This document shows positions 1-10,223 of a DNA stretch of 64,000 nt, in pieces. Within the stretch, counting starts at the first letter, position 1. The number at the start of each line of letters is the position of its first letter. The position numbers and the translations under genes are program-made. Source of the stretch: Ophiura sarsii (taxonomy: Eukaryota > Echinodermata > Ophiuroidea > Amphilepidida > Ophiuridae); assembly GCA_035610835.1 (NCBI GenBank), contig CM069459.1, forward strand, positions 60,420,923 to 60,484,922, written 5' to 3'. The notes under the pieces are model-generated. The model ran no database searches. It was not told the DNA's origin and was given only the letters and a program-made list of their open reading frames with translations.

Positions 1-371
1 TCGCATGAAACCTGCAGAAAATATGCGCATGCGCAGACGGCAGATCATTTTGAACTGAGCCAAAAATGGCTAAAATCATGAAATTTACCAGATAAAAGCT
101 TACTGTGCCTTCAAATTTTAATCAGAAATAATGAAAAATGCTTAAATCAATGTGTATAAATATTGTAATAGTCAAAATGAAGATATACATGAATGTATCA
201 ATCAAAGATGGCTGCCACAACCTCTCTTATTACTGTTATCTTTAAAGCTACTAGATATGTATTGTTAAAGTAATCGTCACATAATTTCAATGGTTTGAGG
301 AAATTTTATGAACAGCTCCTCTTGAAATCCCCACTATTATTATTGCTTTGCATCCCATAACAATTTACTTT

Positions 372-492
372 AAGGTTGGTGACTGCGTACGGACTATTCT
401 AAGGTTCTTGTTTGAAATCGCTGACTTTGTTTTGGTTGCCCCGAGGGGGCGGCACGCCCCCGAGGGGCAATCCCGTACAAAGTCACCAATCT
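372..492. mobile_element. Small TIR element (MITE) with a GC-rich core hairpin
   Basis: The left end reads AAGGTTGGTGACTGCGTACG. The reverse complement of the right end is AAGATTGGTGACTTTGTACG, so the two ends form terminal inverted repeats about 20 bp long. The centre (about 426-475) is a GC-rich imperfect hairpin built from GCCCCGAGGGGG and GCCCCCGAGGGG. There is no coding capacity. This fits a non-autonomous DNA transposon; the family is unknown. Confidence 0.55.
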
Positions 493-599
493 TATTCATA
501 ACTGTCATTTAATGTTGATTAGCATCCAAATTGTAAATATTAAGTTATTCTAAAGGTTTATATTTTGACTTTGGAGTTAGTATTTTTGTGTCATTTCCT

Positions 600-740
600 C
601 TTGAGGTAAATAAACACCACCCCATTGAATAATGGAGCAATCTAGGGGGTTCCCCATTTTACGTCATTGTTTTCATTGGATTGACCAATAGCGGAGAAGC
701 TCTTATAAAGAACGATCAACGATTATGAGATAGACCAATC
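600..740 (+). promoter_or_regulatory. Promoter-like patch (CRE-like, CCAAT, TATA)
   Basis: TTACGTCA (a CRE-like octamer) lies near 659, CCAAT boxes near 684 and 734, and a TATAAA-type motif inside CTTATAAAGA at about 701-710. The grouping and order suit an RNA polymerase II promoter reading right. The motifs are short and could occur by chance in AT-rich DNA. The support is the possible exon at 913-960 downstream. Confidence 0.3.
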
Positions 741-912
741 ACAGTTCTGCAATTATTATGCATGTTCAGGGCCACAAATTTAGTTTTTGATTTGCAAACA
801 ATCACAGAAAATTAATAAACAAACAACAGAAGTTTCTTCATTCCCGATCCTGTAAAGAATTCAGAAGCAGGAAAGATCAATTTTGCAGCTTGGAAATAAT
901 ATTATATGAAAT

Positions 913-960
913 ATGACTTCATACCCTGGACGAATATTTCGTCTCAGATCTACCGTACGA
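913..960 (+). CDS. Possible first coding exon of an unidentified gene (16 codons)
   Basis: An ATG at 913 opens 16 codons (MTSYPGRIFRLRSTVR) that run in phase 0 into a strong splice donor, CGA|GTAAGT, at 960/961. It lies about 200 bp downstream of the promoter-like patch. I do not recognise the peptide and found no matching second exon, so the gene, if real, is unidentified. The peptide is not a signal peptide, so it does not fit as the start of the EGF/HYR gene seen from 5627. It contains the palindrome GACGAATATTTCGTC. Chance is a real alternative. Confidence 0.25.
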
Positions 961-3950
961 GTAAGTTTTTGACGCTATTTTTGTAAGCTTATTTCATCAT
1001 TGAAAAAGTCAACGCAAATGATGTCTCATCATAATCATGGATACATGGATCAGTCGAATCACTTCAACAACCTTCTTATGTTTATGGTCAATTGATGGGG
1101 AAATATAATCAAAATCGCAGCTAAATCGTGTTGTACGATTTCGTTCTTTGTATTACCTGCTTGTTTAGAGACGACGTTATTCGGTGAGTAATGATTGATG
1201 GCCTAGACCTACACTGTCTTGACGTTGACTTAATCATGGTAATTAGGATCGTGAGTCTTTTTGACAAGCAAAAGTATGTTGTCTTGCCCTAGTATTAGTT
1301 GCAGTGTTCCTGTTAGTGTTTTGTCAAGCTTTGACAAAAATTAAATGGGTTGTCATGTCACGTGTCGTAGACGGGATGGCTATCATCATAGGCCTAGCTA
1401 GGAGTAGGCTCGTAGTTAATTTAGCCTAACATTTTTTAATCTTGTCAGTTTCGGTTTTACAACAAAAATGGATGACGCCTGATTTCGATTTTGAATACGT
1501 TTCTTCAATTGAAACATTTGTAAAGTCACCTTTGAAGAGACATATCCCTGCTCTGTAGGCTGTTTATCATGGTTTTTTTGCGTCCCAGTCAAATTTTATA
1601 CTTGAAATGTTAGCCCTGTAATCAGATTTATTTCACTGATGCTTGATACGGCCGTGTTTGCCGGTGAGACTAGACAGGCACGCAACGTTAGAGCGGTGTT
1701 TAGCTTACAATCGCTTGACACATGACATACATGGGCCTACGTCCTCGTCACTTGTGTCATTTGGGGTCCATGATGAAGCTTACAAAATTTCACCGAGTCT
1801 GCGAGTCTGCTGAGGGACGTCCAGTTACCAATACCAGTATCTGTAGGGAAGGCTAAGCCACCGCCAGCGCGGTACAAACACACACGCCAGTTATTTATGC
1901 AGACCAAATTTGCCGTTCATCATTGAAATTTTACAACGATATAAAAATGGTGTTTTGTTGTGTTTTCATGTAGTATTTATTGTTGAAAGTCAATGAAAGT
2001 ACCGCCGCGATCGCGAGTAGTCGTGTCACGTGTATCCATGTTCAGGGCCCACTCAAGCAAACATCTGCCTCTTGTTACCATGTGACGTCACTCAAAACGC
2101 CCGCCCCCAGGTCATTGATGCGCGTACAAGTACATTTTAGAGGTCTTGGCGATATATCAATAACCCGCGTTGTGCGTTCGCGTTTCAATATAACGATCAA
2201 TTTGAGTGGAAGCGCGGTGGTACGCACATTTTCAAAAGTTATGAATAAATTATAAACCCTCCATTGTTTTTTAAGCTTTGTTGTTTTCTAAGGTATATTA
2301 TTGCGGATTTTGCTAAATAAAAGCGTATTTGAGATGGTCCCTTCTTAGTTTGTATTAAGGAATTCAGATCTAAAAAAAATTGTTAAACAGAGATAAATGT
2401 GTGTTCTAACTATGTGCCAAGTGTTATCTGTTTTTATGCTTGCATTGCCGCGATATACGCAAATGTATCAATCAACCCATATTCAACATATTACATATCC
2501 AGCCAAATAATTGACAGATTTCAGTCAGTGTCTGAAACCTATTGTGTTTATGTTAATGACGTTCCATAACCAAAGGTATCTATCTAACAATCCAAAAGTG
2601 TATTGATTGAAAGACAAAGCTAAGAGTAAAAGCAAGATATACCAACAGGGTATGGGGAAACAGGTAATAACAAGGGAGAATAACGCGATAAAACAGATAA
2701 ATAACGAAAAAACAAAAACAAACGGAAATGCACTGGGACAAGCAATGAAAATTGCTGTGCAATAAAACAACAAAGATATATCTGAGACTACTCAGGATAT
2801 ATGGTAACAATAAAGACCAAGGTTCATAAAGACAAAGGTTCATACTTTGTATTGATCACATTATCTCTCAATAGAATCACTCATGCATCCCATACCATGA
2901 TGACTTTCATTATTTATTGAACGACCCTCGTATGTATGTATTTTCATCATGAAATGAATACCAAAGGTGTCCTTGGCACTGTTACCAAGGATACTGGCAT
3001 CCAATCACCTCACGTTTAGGAGCTCTTACGTACTGAAATAACAATGTTTTCGATTATCGTTTATCTCAGACTATTTGTGTATACATATTCTTTGTATGCG
3101 ATACAAATTGTTTATAATTCCTAACCATTGTTTCAATAGAACGACTGCAATCTAATACAAATAATATACCATCAGCTCCATAAGACGCGACTCATACAAT
3201 CTTATACACTCATTAGAATTGGTTGAACGCTAGAATAAGTTTGGATGTCTTATTGACTCGTCCAATCAGAAACGCTTATCTATGAATGTCTTTGAAAAAG
3301 TATCCAAACAAATGTTGATACAATCCTTTTCATTGGCCAAAACCGATAACAGCTTTAATATTTACGCTGTTTCGTTCAATCTAAAACTTCGACAAGGGTG
3401 CTCAGCATACTGAATACTGAGAAATCTCGTCTTTAATGTGCCGCGACGCTTCGGCGTCTCGGCAAAAAAATAAAGTCCAATAAATAAGCTTATTTATTTA
3501 GTGCGATTAAGAACACCACAAATGAAGTGAAAAATCCATCAGCCGCCCTCACCAATTAATCACTGAACACGCCTTCCCCAGTGTAAACGGTAGTGATCGC
3601 CATTGAGATACCATCGCGGGAGAACGAAGTTCACAATACCGATTCGCCATATTTGGCAATATCAACCCCCGGGAAGAACCGTTGGATTTCCATCGGTTTT
3701 ATAAAGTGAAACATTATAGATCGGCGCTGCAAGATGTGCAAGGTTTCGTGTTTGCACAGCTCTTAGTTCGTAAATCCTATGTCACTTGTATTAGCACGTT
3801 ATATTCAGCTTTATGTAGAAGGGTGTGGGATTTCCGTATAAGTAACGCCAGATGGTTACGGGCAATCTGGGACGGCGTTATTTTCAATAATTTTAGAAGC
3901 CTGACCAAGGCTAATTAGATCCCAATGGAGCAATACCAAGTTATGTCTAT
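961..3950. other. No gene recognised
   Basis: AT-rich DNA with short open frames on both strands (for example 1980-2255, 2525-2843 and 3682-3918) that carry no recognisable domain. I see no tandem array, tRNA or clear transposon end here. Confidence 0.5.
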
Positions 3951-3962
3951 TATGTTAGACTA

Positions 3963-4034
3963 GGCGGTCACCCGGGGTTTGTCGGTTCTCGGGTTTGGGC
4001 GGTCACCCGGAGTTTGTCGGTTCTCGGGTTTGGT
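3963..4034. repeat. Two direct copies of a ~35-bp unit
   Basis: The unit GGCGGTCACCCGGGGTTTGT followed by CGGTTCTCGGGTTTG occurs twice in succession with one or two changes, immediately before the 264-bp tandem array. Confidence 0.7.
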
Positions 4035-4049
4035 GGTTTATAGAATGCA

Positions 4050-5260
4050 TGCATAAAGCCCGATCGGACAAACTTTGAACATTCGACCCTTAGACGACCT
4101 TTGACCCCGGACGACCCAAGAAAAGCAAAGCCGTTTTATTTTGTCCACGCTCGACTCGTATTCGGGCTTCCCGTCACCGAGTTTAAGCCCGATCGGACAA
4201 ACTTTGAAAATTCGACCCCTAGACGACCTTTGACCCCGGAAGACCCGAGAAACGCTAACCCATTTTATTTTTGCCACGCTCGCCTCGCATCGAGCATTGT
4301 GATCACCGAGTTTAAGCACGATCCGACCAACTTCAAAAAGTTGACCCCTTAAATGACCTTTGACCTCGTATGCTATATTTTTTCCACGCTCGACTCGCAT
4401 TCGGGCTTCCCGTCCCCGATCGGACAAACTTTGAAAATTCGACCCCTAGACGACCTTTGACCCCGGACGACCCAAGAAAAGCAAAGCCGTTTATTTTGTC
4501 CACGCTCGACTTGTATTCGGGCTTCCCGTCACCGAGTTTAAGCCCGATCGGACAAACTTTGAAAATTCGACCCCTAGACGACCTTTGACCCCGGAAGACC
4601 CGACAAACGCTAACCCGTTTTATTTTTGCCATGCTCGCCTCGCATCGAGCATTGTGATCACCGAGTTTAAGCACGATCCGACCAACTTCAAAAAGTTGAC
4701 CCCTAGATGACATTTGACCTTTGACCCCGGACGACCCAAGAAAAGCAAAGCCGTTTATTTTGTCCACGCTCGACTTGTATTCGGGCTTCCCGTCACCGAA
4801 TTTAAGCCCGATCGGACAAACTTTGAAAATTCGACCCCTAGACGACCTTTGACCCCGGAAGACCCGACAAACGCTAACCCGTTTTATTTTTGCCATGCTC
4901 GCCTCGCATCGAGCATTGTGATCACCGAGTTTGAGCACGATCCGACCAACTTCAAAAAGTTGACCCCTAGATGACATTTGACCTTTGACCCCGGACGACC
5001 CAAGAAAAGCAAAGCCGTTTTATTTTTTCCACGCTCGACTCGTACTCGGGCTTCCCGTCACCGAGTTTAAGCCCGATCGGACAAACTTTGAAAATTCGAC
5101 CCCTAGACGACCTTTGACCCCGGAAGACCCGACAAACGCCAACCCGTTTTATTTTTGCCACGCTCGCCTCGCCTCGAGCATTGCGATCACCGAGTTTAAG
5201 CACGATCCGACCAACTTCAAAAAGTTGACCCCTAGATGACCTTTGACCTTGTACGCTCTA
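4050..5260. repeat. 264-bp tandem array rich in TGACCTTTGACC motifs
   Basis: The marker ACGACCCAAGAAAAGCAAAG recurs at about 4111, 4467, 4731 and 4995. Spacing is 264 bp for the last two steps and 356 bp for the first, where a shortened unit is inserted. Each unit consists of two or three related sub-blocks, each with a (C/G)GATC(G/C)GAC segment and a TTTGACCCC or TGACCTTTGACC segment. Open frames on both strands through the array are by-products of the repeat. The array is continuous with the SINE-like tail to its right. Confidence 0.85.
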
Positions 5261-5424
5261 GCGAATGCGAACTTGCTCTTTCGGGGACCGAGCTGCACCC
5301 ACCCACCAAGTTTGAACGCCGCCCGACCCCGGAAGGCGACGAAAAAGCGCGCACAGACAGACAAACAAACAGACAGACAGACAGACAGAGAGTAGCGTAT
5401 TATAATATAGATATGTCGGCAGCA
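5236..5424 (+). mobile_element. Retroposon-like tail with (CAGA)n tract
   Basis: The end of the 264-bp array runs into a unique GC-rich stretch, then a CAGACAGACAAACAAACAGA-type microsatellite (about 5353-5388), then AGAGTAGCGTATTATAATA. A unique body, simple repeat and short AT-rich end resemble the 3' part of dispersed retroposons of marine invertebrates. I see no target duplication. Confidence 0.4.
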
Positions 5425-5626
5425 AGCTGCCTCCGACCTGATTGGGGTAGTCAGACATCGTTGTAAACACATTTTTTTAGATCTTATACATACATGTACA
5501 TATAATGTACATACAGCATTGCGTGATATAATGTAGTAATATTTACCTGTTTGTTTATCCAAAAATGCCCCATAACACCCCCGGCATAACATCTCCTGAA
5601 TCGATTCAATTACCGTTTATTTGCAG

Positions 5627-5869
5627 CTGGCGAGATCAGAATAACATGTCCACCATTAACCATACAATACAGTAACTCAAGTTCAACTAAGTCCGTGGTT
5701 CAATATCAAAATGCCACGGCAGTTGGTGGGCAGGGCGATATAACGCTCTATTACAGTATACCATCTGGAGGCGAATTTCCTCGGGGAGAAAAAACCGCGT
5801 CGGTGACCGGAGTTGATTCGATTGGTGGTTTTAGTCAATGCACATTTTCTGTCTACGTCGTGTTTGAAG
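5627..5869 (+). CDS. Gene 1 HYR exon
   Basis: An 81-codon symmetrical phase 1-1 exon between TTTGCAG and GTAATGAT. It shows the HYR signature: ITCPP near the start, a Y-N-A-T-A-V-G-G-Q-G core, YSIPSGG, G...SVTGVDSIGG, and SQCTFSV at the end. The two cysteines of the Ig-like HYR fold are present. It is closest to the last HYR exon of gene 2 (45975-46223) but six bases shorter. The intron starts of the two genes after this exon are also alike. Confidence 0.85.
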
Positions 5870-5955
5870 GTAATGATCTTTGCTTTACAATTCTACAGTC
5901 TGCAAGTATAGCGAGCCATATCATGTCACTAAGGCGACCACAAAAACTTCTTTAA

Positions 5956-5993
<38 letters not shown>

Positions 5994-8900
5994 CTCAAGG
6001 AAGTCACTTTTTAAATTTTCTGAGTGCTGTAATTATTGAACTATGACTCAATTGTATATAAAAGTATATTTTTGGAAAGGAAATAGGTCAGAAATTTTGA
6101 CCAACAATTTTGATTTTTTTTTTTAGAAAATCACAAAAATCACTTTTTTGACCCCAAAAAGTTCAACAAAGCTAACAAAAATAATTTTGAGTAACAAATT
6201 CCCAAATTACTAGACTATGATGTTTAAAACCTAATCTAATATATTTTGAAATATCGACAAAAACTCTAATATATTACCGTCATTGGGTAAAAAATGGGGT
6301 TCATTTTGTAAATGATCTGATCAAGGAAAATGGTACTTTTCCTCTCTTTAGATGAATTCCGAAGGAAATATAACATAAGAACAAATTTCTTGGAATACGG
6401 GGCACTTCAAAATGCCCTAAGACCATGCAATCACTGCCTAAAGAACAATTTCAAACAGACTCAACGTCCTTTCAAGTCGTCAAATTTATAACGCTCGACA
6501 TCAAAAGTTCAAAAAGGTTATATGATTCTCTAATCTCGTCTAAAGAGGTCAAACGAAAATGTAAAAATAAATAGGAAAAGAAAAAGAAAAAAGTTTTTTA
6601 TCGTTGTAACGCCGTTAACAGTATCTGTACACACATCCGTATGGAATGTTTTATGATGCAAATCAAACAAATACGTTGAAATATGTTGAAATGCCTTATA
6701 TGTATTGGAAGCAGATTTCCATTATGATTTAGTAATGCGCTGTGATGTTGTTTTGACGGAAAATACAGTCAAAATAGATTTCTGATAATCAAACTTCATT
6801 ATAAGAAAGAAAAAAAATATGTGTAAAAATTTGAAAAAGATCACATAATATTGCTCTAATCCACAGCTAGCTATGACACTATGGGCCGAAAGAGGGTTCT
6901 CATGGTCAGTCTTGTTGGGAATTTTGTGCCGAATCTGATCATCGTCAACTTGCAAATGCGGTCTCGGCAGTAAAAATGGTCGTTGTACCAAAAAAAACCT
7001 GTTTCATACAATTTCGACGTCCGATCGAATGTCTTTATCAATGGTGTATAGACTGCTGATCCAGATTTAGTTGCCAGTGACGTCACCGAATTTGTTGATG
7101 ACGTGATCTGGATCAATTGGTCGTACATGTGACGTTGGATCCTTCGCAAAGCCAAGAATGACATGAAACAGCACACAAATGAATGGCGACGAGGGTCCCT
7201 ACCAGAATATCCAGCGACCCTTTCTAAAACATCTCGTGACGTCACCGGGAAAGTCGATAATCTTCTGTCAACTTTATGGTGTGTGTGACCACTTTCTGAC
7301 AATGATGAACACGAATGGCCATACATTTTGAATTTCCGTTGGTTTCAATGTAACAATGGATTTTGATTATATGACCCCATAAAATTCATCGCACGTTGGA
7401 ACTAAATTATTTCATCCTAAAACCGCTGGAGTTGGATAACCAACTCCAGTGTCAGTATCATTTTTTGAATTTAATCCGTTGTTAAGCGTTCGTCCCATTC
7501 GCTTGATCACGTAACCTCGTTCGTATATTTTACCCTACAATATTCGTGTCCGGCATCATCTGACCACTTTTAAAAAGTGTGAGCGCCCTCTGTAAACAAA
7601 TAATAGTCACCGTCCGGCATCGGCATACGACTCGCTTCGCTCGGCGCGCAAAAGGTAATATTGCGAGGTGTCTTTGACAAAAACTACTCTGGATGAGCGG
7701 TCGTACACCATTGATAAAAACATCCGATCAGGCGTCGAAACTGTCTGGAACAGTAAGTTCAAATTTGGAAGTATTTCTATGAAACGTTCTTATAAAGAGC
7801 GTGACCATGTTCACATAGCAGATTGTTGCCTTCTGGGTAATTAACATGTATTTCTTTGTTTTAATTCTTAATAGAAAGTGATGACTGCACTGAGAAAATG
7901 TTACGACTTGAAGATAATCAGGTAGATAAAACCATAAACTAAGTATTGAAAAAATTGACCGCCCCCCGGAAGCCTAACGCTTGAATAGATATAAGAAATC
8001 ATCGCTTCGCATAATCATGGCAATAGTTGTGAAAGCTGGGAGTCCCGCACATTATTTATTTGTGATTAAAACACGAATTCCAAGATAACCTGATTTACGA
8101 GTGAAGTTCAACGCGCTTACATTGAGTTTAATTGCGGTTTTTAATTGCTGATGCAACGTGTTACCTTACTAAAGAATTACAGGTTTGCGTCGATAGAAGA
8201 AATGGGGAATCGTGTCACAGCCTATTCCTTATCACTTTTGACGCAGCGGGCGTCTGCAGACGATATTCCAAAATTTCACAAAATGCTTAAAAAATGTTAA
8301 ATAATTTCATTACCATAATATTGGGAATCACCATGAGAAATGCATTAATATAAGTACACGCGTGCCTAGTTAGAGTTGTTGTTATGGTCGTTCGCAATTT
8401 CTAGTTCATTACTGAAAAAGATGTATATTTATCCAAATTGTTGCAATGTAACGATATAATCGCGCTAATAATCAATTAGTTTTATGTTTATTTTTTTCCA
8501 CCCCTTCTTCATTATTGAAACAGTCCAAGTCGGGTCAACCCCTCATAAACATATTTTCATTCAACTAATCAGAAATAAGCTTTAATCGTGTTTCCTCATA
8601 ACTCATTGAATACCGTATTCAGTTTAGGAGGTGAGGCTTTAACTTGATTGGTCGGTCAATGGGCAAAACAAACGAACACATTGGCGCAGTACTGTTGGTA
8701 AATTATTAGTAACCCGCGCTCGGCTTGCGCGTTCTCATAGAATAATTTTGAACGCACTAGGTAACGCAGCTAACACGATTATATTATTAAGTAATGAATG
8801 TTGAATCAGCAATCCTTGAGATAGACTTTGAAGGTTTCTAAACAAATATATTTTAAAAGTGTTAACAACATAGCTATTAACCCGCTTTAATTTTATCGTC

Positions 8901-10223
8901 GGTCAAACAAAATACTGTATGATGTGTAACAATTTATTTTTGAAATAGATACGGGAAATCCTAAAAAGTAAGACTTTGATTCGAAACATCAAGAACGACC
9001 CAGGCTTATTATCACTGCACAGCAATCAACGTATCTTTGAGCTAACCGAAGAGCAGCAGACGACGTTGAGAGAATGCTACATGGCGGGGATGTTTAGCGT
9101 TAGTCCCCCATCTTTACCGGTGACCAACCCCTTGCGGAAACGGCGTCAAACATCATACTCCCGTGTTTGTGAACCTAAGATGGTTTATCATAATGTGTCA
9201 TTGGCGATAAGCACAGAATCAAACATTGTTCAAGTCACACAGGTACGTGGGTGCGTCCATTTTGAAATGAATTGAAACGGCTTATGTGCGTGTTATTTAA
9301 TGACGTACACGGCGACGCATCAAGTGACGGGAGGCTGTCTTCTGCTGGGTGATGAATAAGATCGACATTTCAATAGAGTGCGGGATTGGGAACGGGACTT
9401 CGTTTCTAATGGAACGCTTTCCCATCACATCCTATTTTGCCGATTTTCTTCCATGTGATAAGTCTAAAATCTCTGAAATTACAGTTAAAATGTCATCACT
9501 ACTACGGCTTATAATGAACGCAAAGACGACCACACCTCTCCTAAAAATATAATACAGTTTAAACTGCCCTAGAAAAGTGGTAGTCTCATCGCGGTATATT
9601 AAGTTTAAAAAGGTGTAATTTCCCTGTATTGCGAGATGTTGGGGTGAGATAAAGTCATTGGTCTGTTAAAAGCTAATGCAATGATTGCACAATTTGTCGG
9701 GTACATGTTACCATGATGATGCACACCAGTCAACTTTTAGCGTCCTCAAGTGAAACAGGCTCTCGTTCCGGAGCTGACTGATTATCCTGATTATAGGACA
9801 CGTGAATAAAAATACATAATTAATAAACACCAATTTTTAATAATGCGTCTTCAATGTGTCAAAATATACTATATCCCAAACAAAATTTGCAAGATATCTT
9901 TCAAATCGGCAGACCTTCGTCTTTATTATCATGATTATGTCAATTTATGTTGTATTTAAACAAATTTCCTGTTTTTTATATTTCTGTAGTTGGATGGCAC
10001 AAAGCAGTGGGCTCTAAGGGAAGAATGTAAGGATGATACTACCATGGGAGATATTACTGGTGCCCGTTGCCAAAGTATAATGGGAGAGCGGACTCATGGC
10101 ATGTTAGTGTACAACTTGGATGCGATACTGAATGCTTTCAAGGCAGGTTACTCTATAAAGTCACTGAAGATACCTGCGCTTGTAAACATATTGGTTGAAA
10201 GCTGTACAGCAATTCTTAACTAA
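5627..10223 (+). CDS. Gene 1: HYR-domain precursor with basic cleavage site and neurotrophin/Spaetzle-like C-terminus (5' end missing)
   Basis: Exons are 5627-5869, 7875-7921, 8949-9242 and 9990-10223 (stop TAA). All borders are AG/GT and phases agree (1, 1, 0, 0). With the base brought in from an upstream exon they total 273 codons including stop, 272 visible residues. Order: one HYR domain, a short linker, a prodomain-like stretch with one cysteine, the furin-type site RKRR, then a 109-residue C-terminal domain with four cysteines. Every exon has a clear counterpart in gene 2. No signal peptide, EGF or further HYR exon is visible in 1-5626, so the start lies left of the window or has been lost. 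The expected product is secreted. The growth-factor resemblance is inferred from residue pattern only. Confidence 0.7.
5956..5993. repeat. 38-nt G run
   Basis: Uninterrupted G homopolymer in the intron just after the gene 1 HYR exon. Confidence 0.95.
5994..7324. other. Gene 1 intron, no feature recognised
   Basis: Low-GC sequence. The 151-residue minus-strand open frame at 6871-7326 has no recognisable domain and borders a dispersed repeat, so I do not call it a gene. Confidence 0.5.
7325..7560. repeat. Dispersed repeat, copy A
   Basis: About 235 bp beginning TTTTGAATTTCCGTTGG is highly similar to 19183-19440, in the same orientation. This copy lies inside a gene 1 intron. The partner lies about 0.5 kb upstream of gene 2's start codon. 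It carries an internal short inverted repeat, GAGTTGG...CCAACTC. Confidence 0.7.
7875..7921 (+). CDS. Gene 1 linker exon
   Basis: A 47-nt exon, phase 1 in and phase 0 out, between CTTAATAG and GTAGAT. It encodes SDDCTEKMLRLEDNQ after the split codon. The matching gene 2 exon (48071-48123) is two codons longer and keeps the cysteine, the L-R-L core and the DNQ end, which supports a real exon despite the small size. Confidence 0.7.
8949..9242 (+). CDS. Gene 1 exon with prodomain, RKRR site and start of the C-terminal domain
   Basis: A 98-codon phase 0-0 exon from TGAAATAG to CAG|GTACGT, the same length as its gene 2 partner. Residues 1-60 are a prodomain-like region (TLIRNIKNDPGLL, FELTEEQ, one cysteine in RECY). 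Residues 63-66 are RKRR, an ideal furin site. After it comes SRVCEPK (first cysteine, residue 74), a possible N-glycosylation site NVS, and LAISTESNIVQV, the counterpart of the first long strands of neurotrophin/Spaetzle folds. Confidence 0.8.
9990..10223 (+). CDS. Gene 1 terminal exon
   Basis: 77 codons plus TAA, phase 0, after TTTCTGTAG. The pattern is LDGTKQWALREEC, then ARC, then THGMLVYNLDAIL, then VNILVESC. KQWALREEC recalls the KQ.x.x.EEC/ETKC strand before the second cysteine of Spaetzle/neurotrophins. The final VESC sits where the last cysteines of the knot lie. An AATAAA is present at 10770, about 550 bp after the stop. Confidence 0.8.
   Translation: MDGTKQWALREECKDDTTMGDITGARCQSIMGERTHGMLVYNLDAILNAFKAGYSIKSLKIPALVNILVESCTAILN

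Noticed and set aside
4038..5592. Several open frames of 70-214 codons on both strands.
   Set aside because: They follow the 264-bp tandem period on both strands at once and show no domain; repeat artefacts.
6871..7326. 151-residue minus-strand frame with an ATG.
   Set aside because: No recognisable domain, no splice or promoter support, and its start abuts a dispersed repeat within a gene 1 intron.
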